64,000 bases of DNA from Phytomonospora endophytica. Lineage in GTDB: Bacteria > Actinomycetota > Actinomycetes > Mycobacteriales > Micromonosporaceae. The first letter of the stretch is position 1. Each line of letters opens with the position of its first letter. The stretch lies in the NCBI RefSeq assembly GCF_014202425.1, contig NZ_JACHGT010000008.1:322646-386645 (forward strand), in the 5' to 3' direction. Made by a program: the position numbers and the translations under genes. Of the stretch, positions 24,754-33,823 are shown one piece after another. The notes beneath the pieces are model-generated. The model saw nothing but the letters and a program-made list of their open reading frames with translations, was not told the origin of the DNA and did no database searches.

Positions 24754-25374
24754 TCACACCGTCGCGAAGCCGATGGCGGTGCTGAAGCGCCCGTCGATCT
24801 GCTCCTGCGCCTTCATGTGCAGCAGCTGGAAGCCCTCCAGCTCGCGCGCGTGCTTGAGGCCGCCGACGGAGACGGGACGCAACCCGCTGTCGGAGGCGAG
24901 TCGGGCGATCTCCTCGCGCGCGTCCTCGTCGTCGCCGGCGATGAAGACGTCCATCGGGGCGCCGCCGGCGAGGTTCCCGGCGAAGGTCGTGTTGAAGGCC
25001 TTGACGACGCGGGCTTCAGGCGCGGCCGCCGCGACCTCCTCGGCCGCCGACATGCCCACCGGCGTGGCGAGGTCGTCGAAGGTCGCGAAGTCGACGGGGT
25101 TGGAGATGTCGACGACGAGTTTGCCGCGCAGGCCGTCGCGCCAGGCGGCGGCGATCTCCTTGTTGGCGGGGTAGGGGACGGCGAGGATGACGACGCGCGC
25201 GTCGCCGGGCCCGTCGTCGAGGGACTCGCCGGTGGCGTCGGCGTTGAGGTCGGCGGCGAGTCTGCGGGCCTTCTGCGGGTCGCGGTCGGCGATGTGCACG
25301 GGATGGCCCCCGGCGAGGAAGCGAGTGGCGATGCCGCGGGCCATGTTCCCGGCACCGACGATGAGGATGTCCAT
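24754..25374 (-). CDS. NADPH-dependent F420 reductase-like protein
   Basis: 206 residues. N-terminal Rossmann fold (ILIVGAGNMARG, then HIADRDPQKAR, where the basic residues after the second strand suit NADP), followed by VVILAVPYPA and the VVKAFNTTFA segment typical of the F420H2:NADP oxidoreductase/NAD-binding family. True FNO enzymes move hydride between F420 and NADP; many homologues in actinomycetes are generic NAD(P)-binding reductases, so activity on F420 is not proven. ATG at 25374 follows TAGATT by 7 nt. The open frame up to 26259 is not supported. Confidence 0.8.
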   Translation of the reverse strand: MDILIVGAGNMARGIATRFLAGGHPVHIADRDPQKARRLAADLNADATGESLDDGPGDARVVILAVPYPANKEIAAAWRDGLRGKLVVDISNPVDFATFDDLATPVGMSAAEEVAAAAPEARVVKAFNTTFAGNLAGGAPMDVFIAGDDEDAREEIARLASDSGLRPVSVGGLKHARELEGFQLLHMKAQEQIDGRFSTAIGFATV

Positions 25375-25397
25375 GATCGGAAATCTAGGCGGATAAT

Positions 25398-26156
25398 TCA
25401 GTGCCTGCCGGACTTCTCCGGCATTCGCGACAATTCCACGCCGAAGATGTCGCGGAAGGCGGCGAGGGCCTCGTCGTCGGACAGGGTCTCCTCGGTGCGT
25501 TCGCCGCCGACGGTCCGGATGAGCGTGCGGCCCTTGAGGGTGACGCGGCCGCCGTCGACGGGCATCGAGCACACCGGGTTCTTGGTGAAGTGCGACTTCG
25601 GGGAGGTCGTGTGCCACCAGCACGTCGGGACGAACTCGGCGAGCTCGCGCGGGCGCCGGTCGGCGATGAACTCCAGTTCCCCGGCCTTGTGGACGGCGAT
25701 GTCGCCGTGCTCGGCTTCGGAGACGGTGTAGACGCCGTCGGGGTCGTGCTGCGGTTCGCGGGAGTCGATGCGCAGGGGGTGGTGGGCGAAGGTGCCGAAG
25801 CCGACGTCGACGAGCAGGGGTTCGTCGAGGTCGACGCGCAGGGTCAGGTGGTCGAAGGGGATGCCGTGCGGGGAGGTGCGGGCCTGGAGGAGGGTGACGC
25901 GGTAGCCGAGGTGGCGGAGGAGGGCGGCGAAGAGGCCGTTGAGTTCGTAGCAGAAACCGCCGCGGCGACGGGTGAGGACCTTGTCGACGAGGGCGGGCTC
26001 GGCGAGGTCGACGGGTTCGGGGAGGTGGACGGAGAGGTTCTCGAAGGGGACGGTGTGCAGGTGCGCGCGCTGGAGGGCGCGGAGGGCGTCGGGCGACGGT
26101 TCTTCGCGGGCCGCGCCGATGCGGGCGAGGTAGCGGTCGGCGGTGGGGGCGTCCAT
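25398..26156 (-). CDS. nat: Arylamine N-acetyltransferase
   Basis: 252 residues. The catalytic triad is visible: Cys69 in RRRGGFCYELNG, His103 in IPFDHLTL and Asp117 in LVDVGFG. The enzyme transfers acetyl or other acyl groups from CoA to arylamines or hydrazines; in mycobacteria it is tied to cell-wall lipid and sterol metabolism, and related enzymes close amide bonds in ansamycin synthesis. It lies 23 bases upstream of the F420-reductase-like gene on the same strand. TACCCT stands 6 nt before the ATG, suggesting a leaderless message. Confidence 0.92.
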   Translation of the reverse strand: MDAPTADRYLARIGAAREEPSPDALRALQRAHLHTVPFENLSVHLPEPVDLAEPALVDKVLTRRRGGFCYELNGLFAALLRHLGYRVTLLQARTSPHGIPFDHLTLRVDLDEPLLVDVGFGTFAHHPLRIDSREPQHDPDGVYTVSEAEHGDIAVHKAGELEFIADRRPRELAEFVPTCWWHTTSPKSHFTKNPVCSMPVDGGRVTLKGRTLIRTVGGERTEETLSDDEALAAFRDIFGVELSRMPEKSGRH

Positions 26157-26258
26157 GGGGGAAGGGTATGGGTTTCACCCTCCCGCCTGCACGTTCGTGC
26201 CGCCGACACTGCCCTGCGGCTTCTTGCCGGGAGATGAACGGCGAGCTGAGGTGGGGCA

Positions 26259-26879
26259 ATGGAACCCCCAGTGCCCCAGCCCGGCGGGAAGCCCACCGCC
26301 GGCCAGCTCACTCCGAAGCAGGCCAAGGTCGGCGGCCTCATCGTGCTCGGCGTGGCCGCCGTGCTGCTGTTGTGCGTGTGCGGCTTCGCGGTGAACGCGA
26401 TCGGCGGCGACGACGACGGTGACGGTGGCGGCGACGCCACGCCGGTCGGCGCGCAGGCGACGCCGACGGCCACGCCATCGCGGACGGCCTCGCCGTCGGC
26501 GACCCCGTCCAAGACGCCGTCGCCCTCGCCGACGCCGTCGAAGAAGAAGCCCCCGCCGCCGCCCGACACCGACCCGAAGTACGGGACGTGCAAGGACGCC
26601 ATCGCCGCAGGCTACGGTCCGTACGAGGAAGGCGTGGACCCCGAGTATTACTGGTACCGGGACGCCGACGGCGACGGCGTCGTGTGCGAACCGCCGCGCG
26701 ACGACGACGGAGACGACGGTGGCGGCGACGACCCGCCCGACGACCCGGGGACGGACCCGCGCTTCGACACCTGCAAGGCGGCGAACGCGGCGGGGTACGG
26801 GCCGTACGTGCGGGGGCAGGACCCCGAGTACGACTGGTACCAGGACCGCGACGGGGACGGGGTGGTGTGCGAGACGTGA
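26259..26879 (+). CDS. Membrane-anchored protein with two excalibur domains
   Basis: 206 residues. A short cytosolic Pro/Gly segment, one membrane helix (VGGLIVLGVAAVLLLCVCGF), a long Thr/Pro/Ser/Lys linker suited to cross the wall, then two excalibur Ca-binding domains. Each ends with the signature DADGDGVVCE (about residue 145) or DRDGDGVVCE (about residue 203), after CKDAIAAGYGPY and CKAANAAGYGPY. Paired Cys in each domain can form a disulphide outside the cell. Function is unknown for most members; Ca-dependent binding at the cell surface is likely. A bidirectional hairpin follows. Confidence 0.85.
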   Translation: MEPPVPQPGGKPTAGQLTPKQAKVGGLIVLGVAAVLLLCVCGFAVNAIGGDDDGDGGGDATPVGAQATPTATPSRTASPSATPSKTPSPSPTPSKKKPPPPPDTDPKYGTCKDAIAAGYGPYEEGVDPEYYWYRDADGDGVVCEPPRDDDGDDGGGDDPPDDPGTDPRFDTCKAANAAGYGPYVRGQDPEYDWYQDRDGDGVVCET

Positions 26880-26940
26880 GGCGTAGCCTGCGACCACGGC
26901 GACCGCCCTCACCCCGGTCGCGTCACGCGCGCCCCACGCC

Positions 26941-26970
26941 GAAGGGCGGGGCCCGCAGGCCCCGCCCTTC
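26941..26970. terminator. Bidirectional terminator between excalibur gene and hbhA
   Basis: Perfect 13-bp stem (26941-26953 with 26958-26970) with CGCA loop; arms begin GAAG and end CTTC, followed by TTCG on the plus strand. It separates two convergent genes. Confidence 0.75.
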
Positions 26971-26998
26971 TTCGTCAGCTGCGACGGCTACCCGGTCC

Positions 26999-27508
26999 TT
27001 AGACCGAGGGCGCCTCGCCCTTCTTGCCGCGTGCGCGGCGCACGGTCGGCTTCGCCGACGCGGCGGGCTTCGGTGCCGTGGCCGGCTTGGCGGCCGGCGC
27101 GGGCTTCGACGCGGGCGCGGTCGGCGCCGTCGTGGACGCCTGGGCGTGCTCGGGCTTGACGACCGTCGCGATCACGCGGATCGGGCTGCGCTCGCCCTTG
27201 GCGACGCGCTCGCCGCGCGTCACGAGCTCGTCGTAGGTCTCCTTGGCGCGCTCCTGGGCCTTGGCGGCCGTGGTGAACGCGGTCTCGCGGAGCTTGTCGG
27301 TGTCGAGGTCGCGGACCTTGCGGCCGGCCTCGCGCAGGTCCTCGCGCACACCCTGGAGCCGCTCGTTGAGCTTCGCGCGGTCGCGCAGCTCGCTGAACTG
27401 CCCGGGCAGCTTGCGCAGCTGCTCCATGGCCAGCTCACCGGCGCCCGCCGCCGCGTAGATCGGCTTGGGGAACTTGCGGGTGCTGTTCGGGTCGGTCGAC
27501 GACGGCAT
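26999..27508 (-). CDS. hbhA: HbhA-like heparin-binding hemagglutinin homologue
   Basis: 169 residues. A coiled-coil N-terminal two thirds (LRKLPGQFSELRDRAKLNER, then VREDLREAGRKVRDL) and a Lys/Ala/Pro-rich tail (KPAPAAKPATAPKPAASAKP then RRARGKKG) match mycobacterial HbhA, whose methylated Lys-rich tail binds heparan sulfate and which also touches lipid bodies and cell division. In a non-pathogen, adhesion or lipid/cell-pole function is more likely than virulence. AGGAGG for this gene lies inside the final codons of the XRE regulator upstream, which matches the Rv0474-Rv0475 order. Confidence 0.8.
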   Translation of the reverse strand: MPSSTDPNSTRKFPKPIYAAAGAGELAMEQLRKLPGQFSELRDRAKLNERLQGVREDLREAGRKVRDLDTDKLRETAFTTAAKAQERAKETYDELVTRGERVAKGERSPIRVIATVVKPEHAQASTTAPTAPASKPAPAAKPATAPKPAASAKPTVRRARGKKGEAPSV

Positions 27509-27510
27509 GA

Positions 27511-28023
27511 CTAGTCCTCCTCGGACGTTTCTTCGGTGGTGGAGCGGCGTCGCTGGCGCGCCCTTGCTTTCGGTGCCTCGGTGACGGTGTCCGCCTCTTC
27601 GGCGGCTTCGGCGACCTCGGCGGCCTCCGCCACCTCGGCGTCGAAGACGACGACCGGGGCGTCGCCTCCATCATCGAGGTCTTCGCCTCGCGAGCGGGCG
27701 TTTTCCCGCCGGAAGGCCTCGTAGATCTCGGTCAGGGTCTGCTTCTGGCGGGTCGTCAGATCGGGGTCGCCGGCGATCGCCGCCATCGTCCCCGGCCCGT
27801 CCTTGTCGTTGAGAAGCCCGGCTCGCAGGTACATCAACGGCGTCGAGACCTTCAACGCGTTGGCGATCTGCTGGAGCACTTCGGCACTTGGTTTACGCAA
27901 GCCACGCTCAATCTGGCTCAGATACGGGTTACTGACACCGGCCTGGTCGGCGAGTTGCCGCAGGGACACCTTGGCGTTGTTCCGCATCTCGCGGATGAAC
28001 TCTCCGATATCGCGTCCGGCCAT
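27511..28023 (-). CDS. XRE family regulator of the hbhA operon
   Basis: 170 residues. N-terminal HTH_XRE domain (IREMRNNAKVSLRQLADQAG, VSNPYLSQIERGLRKPS) is nearly that of mycobacterial Rv0474, which likewise precedes hbhA. The tail is acidic with EVAEAAEVAEAAEEAD repeats and a final Arg cluster. It is separated by only 2 bases from the hbhA start. TACCGT stands 6 nt before the ATG. The divergent space to the epoxide hydrolase has GCGAAACG (about 28050) and an inverted CGTTTCG (about 28120), which could be its operator halves. Confidence 0.85.
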   Translation of the reverse strand: MAGRDIGEFIREMRNNAKVSLRQLADQAGVSNPYLSQIERGLRKPSAEVLQQIANALKVSTPLMYLRAGLLNDKDGPGTMAAIAGDPDLTTRQKQTLTEIYEAFRRENARSRGEDLDDGGDAPVVVFDAEVAEAAEVAEAAEEADTVTEAPKARARQRRRSTTEETSEED

Positions 28024-28198
28024 GACTCCACGGTAGGGCGAAGCGCTAGCAGTTGCAAGCGAAACGCGCGCCTTGGAGAAATATCAGGGTTCCCCTAGGG
28101 GTCTGACATGCACTTGTAATCGTTTCGTGATGGCTGCCACATGCAAGCACTACTAACTAGGACAATTACTGGCCTACATAGTCCATACCGTGTCTCTC

Positions 28199-29296
28199 AT
28201 GAAGCCTTTCAGCATGGAGATCCCGCAGGCGGACCTCGACGACCTGCACGCCCGCCTCGACGCCACGCGCTGGCCGTCGGAGATCCCCGGCGCCGACGGC
28301 TGGAGCCACGGCGTCCCGCTCGCCTACCTCAAGGAGCTCGCCGCCGCCTGGCGCGCGCTTGACTGGCGCGCGATGGAGGCCCGGCTCAACGCCTTCCCGC
28401 AGTTCCTCACCGAGATCGACGGCCACGACGTGCACTTCCTGCACGTCCGCTCCGACAACCCCGAGGCGACCGCCCTGATCCTCACCCACGGCTGGCCCAA
28501 CTCCTTCGTCGAGTTCGCCGACGAGATCGCGCACCTGACACCGCGTTTCCACGTCGTCGTCCCCTCCCTACCCGGTTTCGGTTTCTCCCAAGCCCCCAAG
28601 GAGGCCGGTTTCGACGCCGCCCGCGTCGCCGGCATGTGGGCCGAACTCATGGACCGCCTCGGCTACGACCGCTACCTCGCCCAGGGTGGCGACTTCGGCG
28701 CCTACGTCGCGCCCGCGCTCGCCGAGGCCGCGCCCGGCCGCGTCATCGGCGTCCACCTCGACGGCGGCATCGGCTTCCCGACCGCCGACGACGTTCCGGA
28801 CATGGAGCCCGACGAGCTCGCCGAGTGGGAGCAGATGCAGGTGTGGATGAGCGCGGGACTCAACCACCACGCGATCCTCGGCAAGGCCCCGTCGACCTTC
28901 GCCGCCGCCTGGCACGACTCGCCGACCGGCCTGCTGGCCTGGATGATCCACAAGTTCAAGGAGTTCACCATCTCGGCCGAGACGCCCGAGCAGGTCATCG
29001 ACCGCGACCTGCTGCTCGTCAACGTCGCGCTCTACTGGTTCACCGGCGGCACGGCGTCGACGTCGTGGGTCTTCGACTACGTCCGCGAGGGGCGGGCGAT
29101 GGCGTGGCCGAGCGGGCAGCGCGACGCTCCGACCGGCGTGTACGGCGGCGGCTCGGCCTTCGTCCGGCGGCGGGCCGAGCGCGACAACGACATCGTGCAC
29201 TGGCCGACCGACAACGCCTTCAGCGGTCACTTCGTCGCGATGGAGCAGCCGGCGGCGCACGCGGCCGACATCGCGGCCTTCGCGGACAAGCTGTAG
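28199..29296 (+). CDS. Epoxide hydrolase (EHN-domain alpha/beta hydrolase)
   Basis: 365 residues. The N-terminal EHN helix domain (IPQADLDDLHARLDATRWP) precedes an alpha/beta core with LTHGWPNSFVEF (oxyanion HGWP), AQGGDFGAYV (nucleophile Asp in place of Ser), Tyr-bearing lid region and a C-terminal DNAFSGHFVAME block that supplies the His. Enzymes of this class open epoxides to diols through a covalent ester. ATG at 28199 has TACCGT 7 nt upstream; the in-frame GTG at 28190 is possible. Two tandem hairpins end the transcript. Confidence 0.88.
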   Translation: MKPFSMEIPQADLDDLHARLDATRWPSEIPGADGWSHGVPLAYLKELAAAWRALDWRAMEARLNAFPQFLTEIDGHDVHFLHVRSDNPEATALILTHGWPNSFVEFADEIAHLTPRFHVVVPSLPGFGFSQAPKEAGFDAARVAGMWAELMDRLGYDRYLAQGGDFGAYVAPALAEAAPGRVIGVHLDGGIGFPTADDVPDMEPDELAEWEQMQVWMSAGLNHHAILGKAPSTFAAAWHDSPTGLLAWMIHKFKEFTISAETPEQVIDRDLLLVNVALYWFTGGTASTSWVFDYVREGRAMAWPSGQRDAPTGVYGGGSAFVRRRAERDNDIVHWPTDNAFSGHFVAMEQPAAHAADIAAFADKL

Positions 29297-29302
29297 GGCG
29301 AC

Positions 29303-29328
29303 AGGGCGGGACCGCGCAGTCCCGCCCT
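29303..29328 (+). terminator. First terminator after epoxide hydrolase
   Basis: 10-bp perfect stem (29303-29312 with 29319-29328), loop of 6, followed by TT: the closest to a canonical intrinsic terminator in the window. Confidence 0.8.
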
Positions 29329-29347
29329 TTCCCGTCCCACATCCCGA

Positions 29348-29377
29348 AACGGGCGGGGCCGTGCGGCCCCGCCCGTT
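29348..29377. terminator. Second terminator between epoxide hydrolase and GTPase
   Basis: Perfect 13-bp stem (29348-29360 with 29365-29377) and GTGC loop. It may serve the plus-strand hydrolase as back-up and the minus-strand GTPase gene that ends at 29495. Confidence 0.75.
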
Positions 29378-29494
29378 CCTCGCGTCCCATCGGGGGCCGC
29401 GGACGGCGGCCCGGTCGGGCGCGCCACCGTCAAGGCGAGGCCCACGTTAACCACGTCCGGTCGCCGGAACCTTGACCCGACCTTGACCGGGCCC

Positions 29495-30661
29495 CTACTT
29501 CTTCGGCGCGGACTCCTTCGACCGCGTCGTGAACTCCTCGGCGAAGATGCGGCTCGCGTCCTCTTCCTTGAGGTCGGGCTCGACGAGCATCCGCTCGCAC
29601 ACCTTCATCCACGCGAAGCCCGAGGCCGACGTCAGCGCCGCCGCCGTGCCCGCGCTGACCGCCGCCACCGCGAAGTTCACGTACGGCACGGCCTTGCCCG
29701 CCGACTTCGCGACCATCGTCGCGACGAGCTTCGCCACGATCCGCCCGGAGGCGATCGTCGCGCCACCGGAGAAGGCCACGGCCGCCACGCGCATCGTCCG
29801 GCGCTTCCCGAGCGTGATGCCGTAGGCGGCGCTGACCTTCGCGATCATCGTCATGACGATCGCGAGCACGCCCGCGTCCGACACGATCGGTACGGGGACC
29901 GCGCCGCTCCCACCGGCCGCGGCGGCCGAGCCGAGCACGATCTGCCGCGCCTTCTTGCGCTTCAGGTCGAGATCGACGCGCTGCGCGGCGATAAGGGCTT
30001 CGTGTACGGCAGCAGGCACCACCGGAAAGGTGCCCTCCAGCAGCTCGCGCAGGCCGTGCGCGGGCTGGCCGAGATCGGGATCACCGATCGAGTTGACCAT
30101 GTACACCTTCCCGCGAGGCGTGGAAGGCAGCCGGAGCTTCTTGATGTGCTCGGCCAGCGCGACGGCGTCCTTGTGGTACTCGCCGTCCCTGGTCGTCGGC
30201 ACCTGCGTGAGCACCATCATCACCGGCAGGCCCAGGTCGGCCAGCGCCCGCACGAAACGCGCGTGGCTCTCCAGGAAGCGGCGACTGTAGCTGTTGGTCA
30301 CGAACCAGACGACGTGGATGCGCTCGGAAATCGGGCGCGCCTTGTTCTCGGCGACGATCCGCCGCAGTTCGGCGATGATGCTGTCGACGTCGCTGGCGTC
30401 GTCGAGGCCGAAGCCCCGGTTGTCGTAGATGCCCAGCGGTTCGGGCGCTCCACCGTGGTAGGTGATGTGCTGCGTGATCGAGTCGCCGATGTCGGTCGCG
30501 GCGAGCTGCCGGCCGAACACGGCGTTGATGAGGGTGCTCTTGCCGGCGCCGGTGTCGCCGAACACGGCGACGTTGAAGGTGCCGATCGCGGCGAGCGCCC
30601 GCTCGTACTCGTCCTCGAAGCGGTTGGCCAGGTCCCGGAAGTCGTAGTTGTCGACCCTCAT
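29495..30661 (-). CDS. YfjP/dynamin-like GTPase with DUF697-like membrane tail
   Basis: About 388 residues. G1 P-loop FGDTGAGKST (residues 35-43), G3 written as YDNRGFG (80-85) instead of DTPG, and TQVP at the G4 position. The C-terminal part (residues about 220-340) has Ala/Gly/Val-rich helices (AAAAGGSGAVPVPIVSDAG, YVNFAVAAVSAGTAAAL) as in DUF697 proteins that sit on the membrane. In-frame starts at 30697 (GTG), 30667 and 30661 (ATG); I prefer 30661, 8 nt after TACCGT. Divergent from a NACHT NTPase with only about 85 bp between starts, which suggests shared control. Confidence 0.75.
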   Translation of the reverse strand: MRVDNYDFRDLANRFEDEYERALAAIGTFNVAVFGDTGAGKSTLINAVFGRQLAATDIGDSITQHITYHGGAPEPLGIYDNRGFGLDDASDVDSIIAELRRIVAENKARPISERIHVVWFVTNSYSRRFLESHARFVRALADLGLPVMMVLTQVPTTRDGEYHKDAVALAEHIKKLRLPSTPRGKVYMVNSIGDPDLGQPAHGLRELLEGTFPVVPAAVHEALIAAQRVDLDLKRKKARQIVLGSAAAAGGSGAVPVPIVSDAGVLAIVMTMIAKVSAAYGITLGKRRTMRVAAVAFSGGATIASGRIVAKLVATMVAKSAGKAVPYVNFAVAAVSAGTAAALTSASGFAWMKVCERMLVEPDLKEEDASRIFAEEFTTRSKESAPKK

Positions 30662-30746
30662 GTGCATCAACGGTACCGCGTCGACGCCATAATGCACCGA
30701 TCTTGACGTCTCGGAGGCGTCTTCGGCGGGCTGTCACGATGGACGG

Positions 30747-32783
30747 ATGCCGCGAAGGCTCTTAGTCCTGTTCTCGACGGCGTGCCTGGTCGCGCTGGTC
30801 GTGTGGCTCACGCTGGAACTCTCCGGAGGCGGTCTCGACCGCAACGACAAAATCGCGAGCGTGGTGAGCATGTACGCCGCCATCGGAGCCCTCGGACTGT
30901 CCGCGGTGGCCCTGTGGAGGCAGGCGATCGCGACGGGCGAGCGAAGCCCCGAAACGGCCGCACCGGGCCCCGGCCGGCTCGACGAACTGACCCGCCGGCT
31001 CGCCGACGCCGTCCGCGCCCAGTGGAAGGGCGAGTTGGGCGTGCACGGCGTGACGGCACGCCGGGCGCTGCCCGTCGCGTGGACCACCGTCGGCGGCCAT
31101 GGCCTCGACGGTGGCGGCGACGAGATCGGTGAGGTCTTCGCGCGCGTCGACTCGCGCCGGCTCGTCGTGCTCGGACCGCCCGGCGCGGGCAAGAGCGTCC
31201 TGTGCTGGCGACTCGCCCTGGACCTGCTCGACGCGGGCGGACCGGTGCCGGTCGTGCTGTCGGCGCGGTCGTGGAACCCCCGTACCCAGGACCTCGGCGG
31301 GTGGGTCGCCGCCGAACTGGCCGCCCACCCGGTCTTCGCCATCGACGGTGAACCCGCCGCGGCCGCGCTGATGCGCGCGGGCCGGATCCTGCCCGTTGTC
31401 GACGGCTTCGACGAGCTCAGCCGCGACCTGCGCGCCGACGCCGTCGCCCGCCTCAACGAGATGTACGACGGCGGCCTCGTCCTCACCAGCCGCCGTGGCG
31501 AGTACGCCGAGGCCGTGACCGCCTCGGCGCCGATCGCCGACGCGGCCGTCATCGCGCTCGACCGGCTCTCCGTCGCCGACATCGCCGCCCACCTGCCCGG
31601 CCGGGGCTGGGCGCGGGTCCTCGCCGACGAGGCCGTCGCCGCCGCGCTGGCCAGGCCGCTGATGGTCGCGCTCGCCGAGACCGTCCACGCCGGTGGCCGC
31701 GACCCGGCGGGTCTCCTCGACGCCGCCGCGGGCGCCTCGGGTGCGGTGGAGGCGCGCAGGCGTGTCGAGAACCTCCTGCTCGACGCGTTCATCCCCGCCG
31801 CGTACGCCGGTCACCGCGATCCGCGCTGGAGCGCCGGGGAGGTCCGGCGCTGGTTCGCCGGGCTCGCGGTGAAGATGGGCCGGACCGACACCGCCGACAT
31901 GCGCTGGTGGCGGCTGGCGACGGTCATCCCGCAGTGGGTGCACGGGCTGGCGGTGGCCGGGACGGTCATCGCGTCCGGGCTGCTCGTCGCGGGGGTCGGC
32001 GCCTGGGCGGGACGCTGGACCGAGGCCGGCGTGCACGTCTGGTTCTGGTCGATGACGACCCTCTCGCTGGCCGCCGGGATCTGCACCGGCGTCGTCACCG
32101 CCCTCGGTCAGGGCCTCGCGCCCGTGCCCGCGCGGCCGCGGATCCGGCTGGGCGGGCACCTGTGGCGGCTGCCCGACTTCCGCCGCGAGAACCTGCTCAG
32201 CTGGCGGCCGTACCTGTGGATCGGGACGTGGGTCGCGACGGGCGCGGTCGGCGGGATCGTCGGTCTCGCCTCGGGCGGCGAACAGTCGATGATCGGCGCG
32301 GGGGTCTTCGGTGGGCTGCTGCTGGGCGTCGCCGTCTGGGCGATCGCGTGTCTCGTGCACAGCCTCAACGTGCCGGTCGACCCGGGCGAGGCCGCCAGCC
32401 CGGTCGCGCTGCTGCGCGTCGACCGGGGCGCGGTCCTCGGTCAGGGGCTGCTCGCCGGGTTGTGCGGGGCCGTGGTGATCGGGCCGGTCGTGTGGCTGGA
32501 GTTCGACGTCTTCTACGGCTTCGCGGTGGTCGACGCCGGACTGCTGCTGGTGCTCACGCTGGTCGCGCTGCCCTGCGTCGTGGTGGCCTGGGCGCTGGTG
32601 TTCAGCGCCTGGGGGCCGTGGCGTGTCGCCCACACCTGGGCGGCGTTGCGCGGCGACCTGCCGTGGCGGGCCATGGCGTTCTTCACCGACGCCCATGAGC
32701 GCGGCGTCCTGCGCCAGACGGGCGGCGTGTACCAGTTCCGGCACGCCCGGCTGCAGGAGCGCCTCGCCGAGAACTACCGGTGA
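30747..32783 (+). CDS. Membrane NACHT-family STAND NTPase
   Basis: 678 residues. Two N-terminal membrane helices (residues about 4-24 and 37-56), a NACHT NTPase domain with Walker A VVLGPPGAGKS (Gly143-Ser150), Walker B ILPVVDGFDEL (about 214-224) and a sensor segment VLTSRRGEYAEAV, then about six membrane helices (residues 390-620) and a short tail GGVYQFRHARLQERLAENY. NACHT proteins are signal-dependent switches; bacterial ones include antiphage proteins, and membrane-bound versions are frequent in actinomycetes without known role. The 3' end overlaps the convergent EI24 gene by 10 bases. Confidence 0.82.
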   Translation: MPRRLLVLFSTACLVALVVWLTLELSGGGLDRNDKIASVVSMYAAIGALGLSAVALWRQAIATGERSPETAAPGPGRLDELTRRLADAVRAQWKGELGVHGVTARRALPVAWTTVGGHGLDGGGDEIGEVFARVDSRRLVVLGPPGAGKSVLCWRLALDLLDAGGPVPVVLSARSWNPRTQDLGGWVAAELAAHPVFAIDGEPAAAALMRAGRILPVVDGFDELSRDLRADAVARLNEMYDGGLVLTSRRGEYAEAVTASAPIADAAVIALDRLSVADIAAHLPGRGWARVLADEAVAAALARPLMVALAETVHAGGRDPAGLLDAAAGASGAVEARRRVENLLLDAFIPAAYAGHRDPRWSAGEVRRWFAGLAVKMGRTDTADMRWWRLATVIPQWVHGLAVAGTVIASGLLVAGVGAWAGRWTEAGVHVWFWSMTTLSLAAGICTGVVTALGQGLAPVPARPRIRLGGHLWRLPDFRRENLLSWRPYLWIGTWVATGAVGGIVGLASGGEQSMIGAGVFGGLLLGVAVWAIACLVHSLNVPVDPGEAASPVALLRVDRGAVLGQGLLAGLCGAVVIGPVVWLEFDVFYGFAVVDAGLLLVLTLVALPCVVVAWALVFSAWGPWRVAHTWAALRGDLPWRAMAFFTDAHERGVLRQTGGVYQFRHARLQERLAENYR

Positions 32784-33724
32784 GGCGTGTACGGCGGCTG
32801 CTGCGACGGGGGCGGGCCCGCGGGCGGGAAACCCTGCGAGGGCCGGCCCGGGTGAGAGTGCCCGGGGTGGGTGTGGCCCGGGTACGACGCCTGCGGGCGG
32901 ACCTGGGCGAAGTGCGGCTGCCCGGAGTTCGTGGCGAGCGGGACCGAGGGCTCACCGAAGAGTTCACGGGCCAGGAGCGTGCCGCCCGCGACGGCGGCCG
33001 GGGTCGCCAGGACGGCGCCGCCGGGGATCAGGAACAGCAGGATGTAGGCGGTGCCGAAACCGACCGACAGCGAGCGGTTCTGCGCCAGGCGCTTGCGGCG
33101 GGCGGTGTAGTCGATGCCCCGGCGGGTGAAGGGGACGGCGACGATGCTGACGGTGAAGAACCACCCGGCGACGAGGGCGCCGATGACCGGGACGACGGAC
33201 TGCCCCACGAGCGGGATGAAACCCGCGACGAACAGGAAGAGCCCGACCACGATCGTGCGCAGCAGCAGCCGGACGGCCTCGACGATCGAGCGGCCGATCC
33301 CGGCCCAGAACGTGATCTCGATCTCGCCGCGCACGCCGCCGCAGAGCTTCTCGACCTCACCGGAGATCGACTCGTAGAAGGGGTCGCCGACGATCATCGT
33401 GATCGACGTGTAGAGCAGGATCGTGAGCAGGAAACCCAGGCCGACGATGGCGGTTCCGGCGAGGACCTCCATGGTCGTCTTCCAGCCCTCCGACCAGCCG
33501 TCGGCCCAGCCGGTCGACCAGGCCGACAGGTCGCCGAGGTTCGCGATGAGGAAGACCCAGCCGACCACGAACAGGATGAAGGTGATCAGTGCCGGGATCG
33601 CGCCCAGCAGCATCAGCTTCGGGCGCCTGGCCCACATGCCCAGGCCGCGGGCGGCGAGCCGGAAACCGTGGAAGAACTGGGCGGCGGCGCCGGGCTTGCG
33701 AGCGGAAGGTGCCGAGGGATGCAT
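32774..33724 (-). CDS. EI24/CysZ-like membrane protein
   Basis: 316 residues with about five membrane helices and the EI24 domain pattern (PALITFILFVVGWVFLI, SITMIVGDPFYESISGEVE, RRGIDYTARRKRLAQNRSLS). The 55-residue C-terminal tail is rich in Pro, His and Gln (HTHPGHSHPG) and probably cytosolic. CysZ relatives carry sulfate; the actinomycete EI24 group is uncharacterised. TACCGT lies 7 nt before the ATG. Ends 10 bases inside the convergent NACHT gene. Confidence 0.8.
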   Translation of the reverse strand: MHPSAPSARKPGAAAQFFHGFRLAARGLGMWARRPKLMLLGAIPALITFILFVVGWVFLIANLGDLSAWSTGWADGWSEGWKTTMEVLAGTAIVGLGFLLTILLYTSITMIVGDPFYESISGEVEKLCGGVRGEIEITFWAGIGRSIVEAVRLLLRTIVVGLFLFVAGFIPLVGQSVVPVIGALVAGWFFTVSIVAVPFTRRGIDYTARRKRLAQNRSLSVGFGTAYILLFLIPGGAVLATPAAVAGGTLLARELFGEPSVPLATNSGQPHFAQVRPQASYPGHTHPGHSHPGRPSQGFPPAGPPPSQQPPYTPHR

Positions 33725-33823
33725 GCGCCATACGGTACGGTCCGGCGGCCACCCGGCTCAAGTTGAGGCGACGGGGGAATCGTGGCGGAGGTGCCCGGGT
33801 GGTGGCTCGCGGAGCCCCTCTCC

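Noticed and set aside
24754-26259. 501-codon minus-strand frame including the F420-reductase-like gene
   Set aside because: The N-terminal 295 codons are Arg/Pro-rich shadow of the nat gene; the Rossmann fold begins at 25374.
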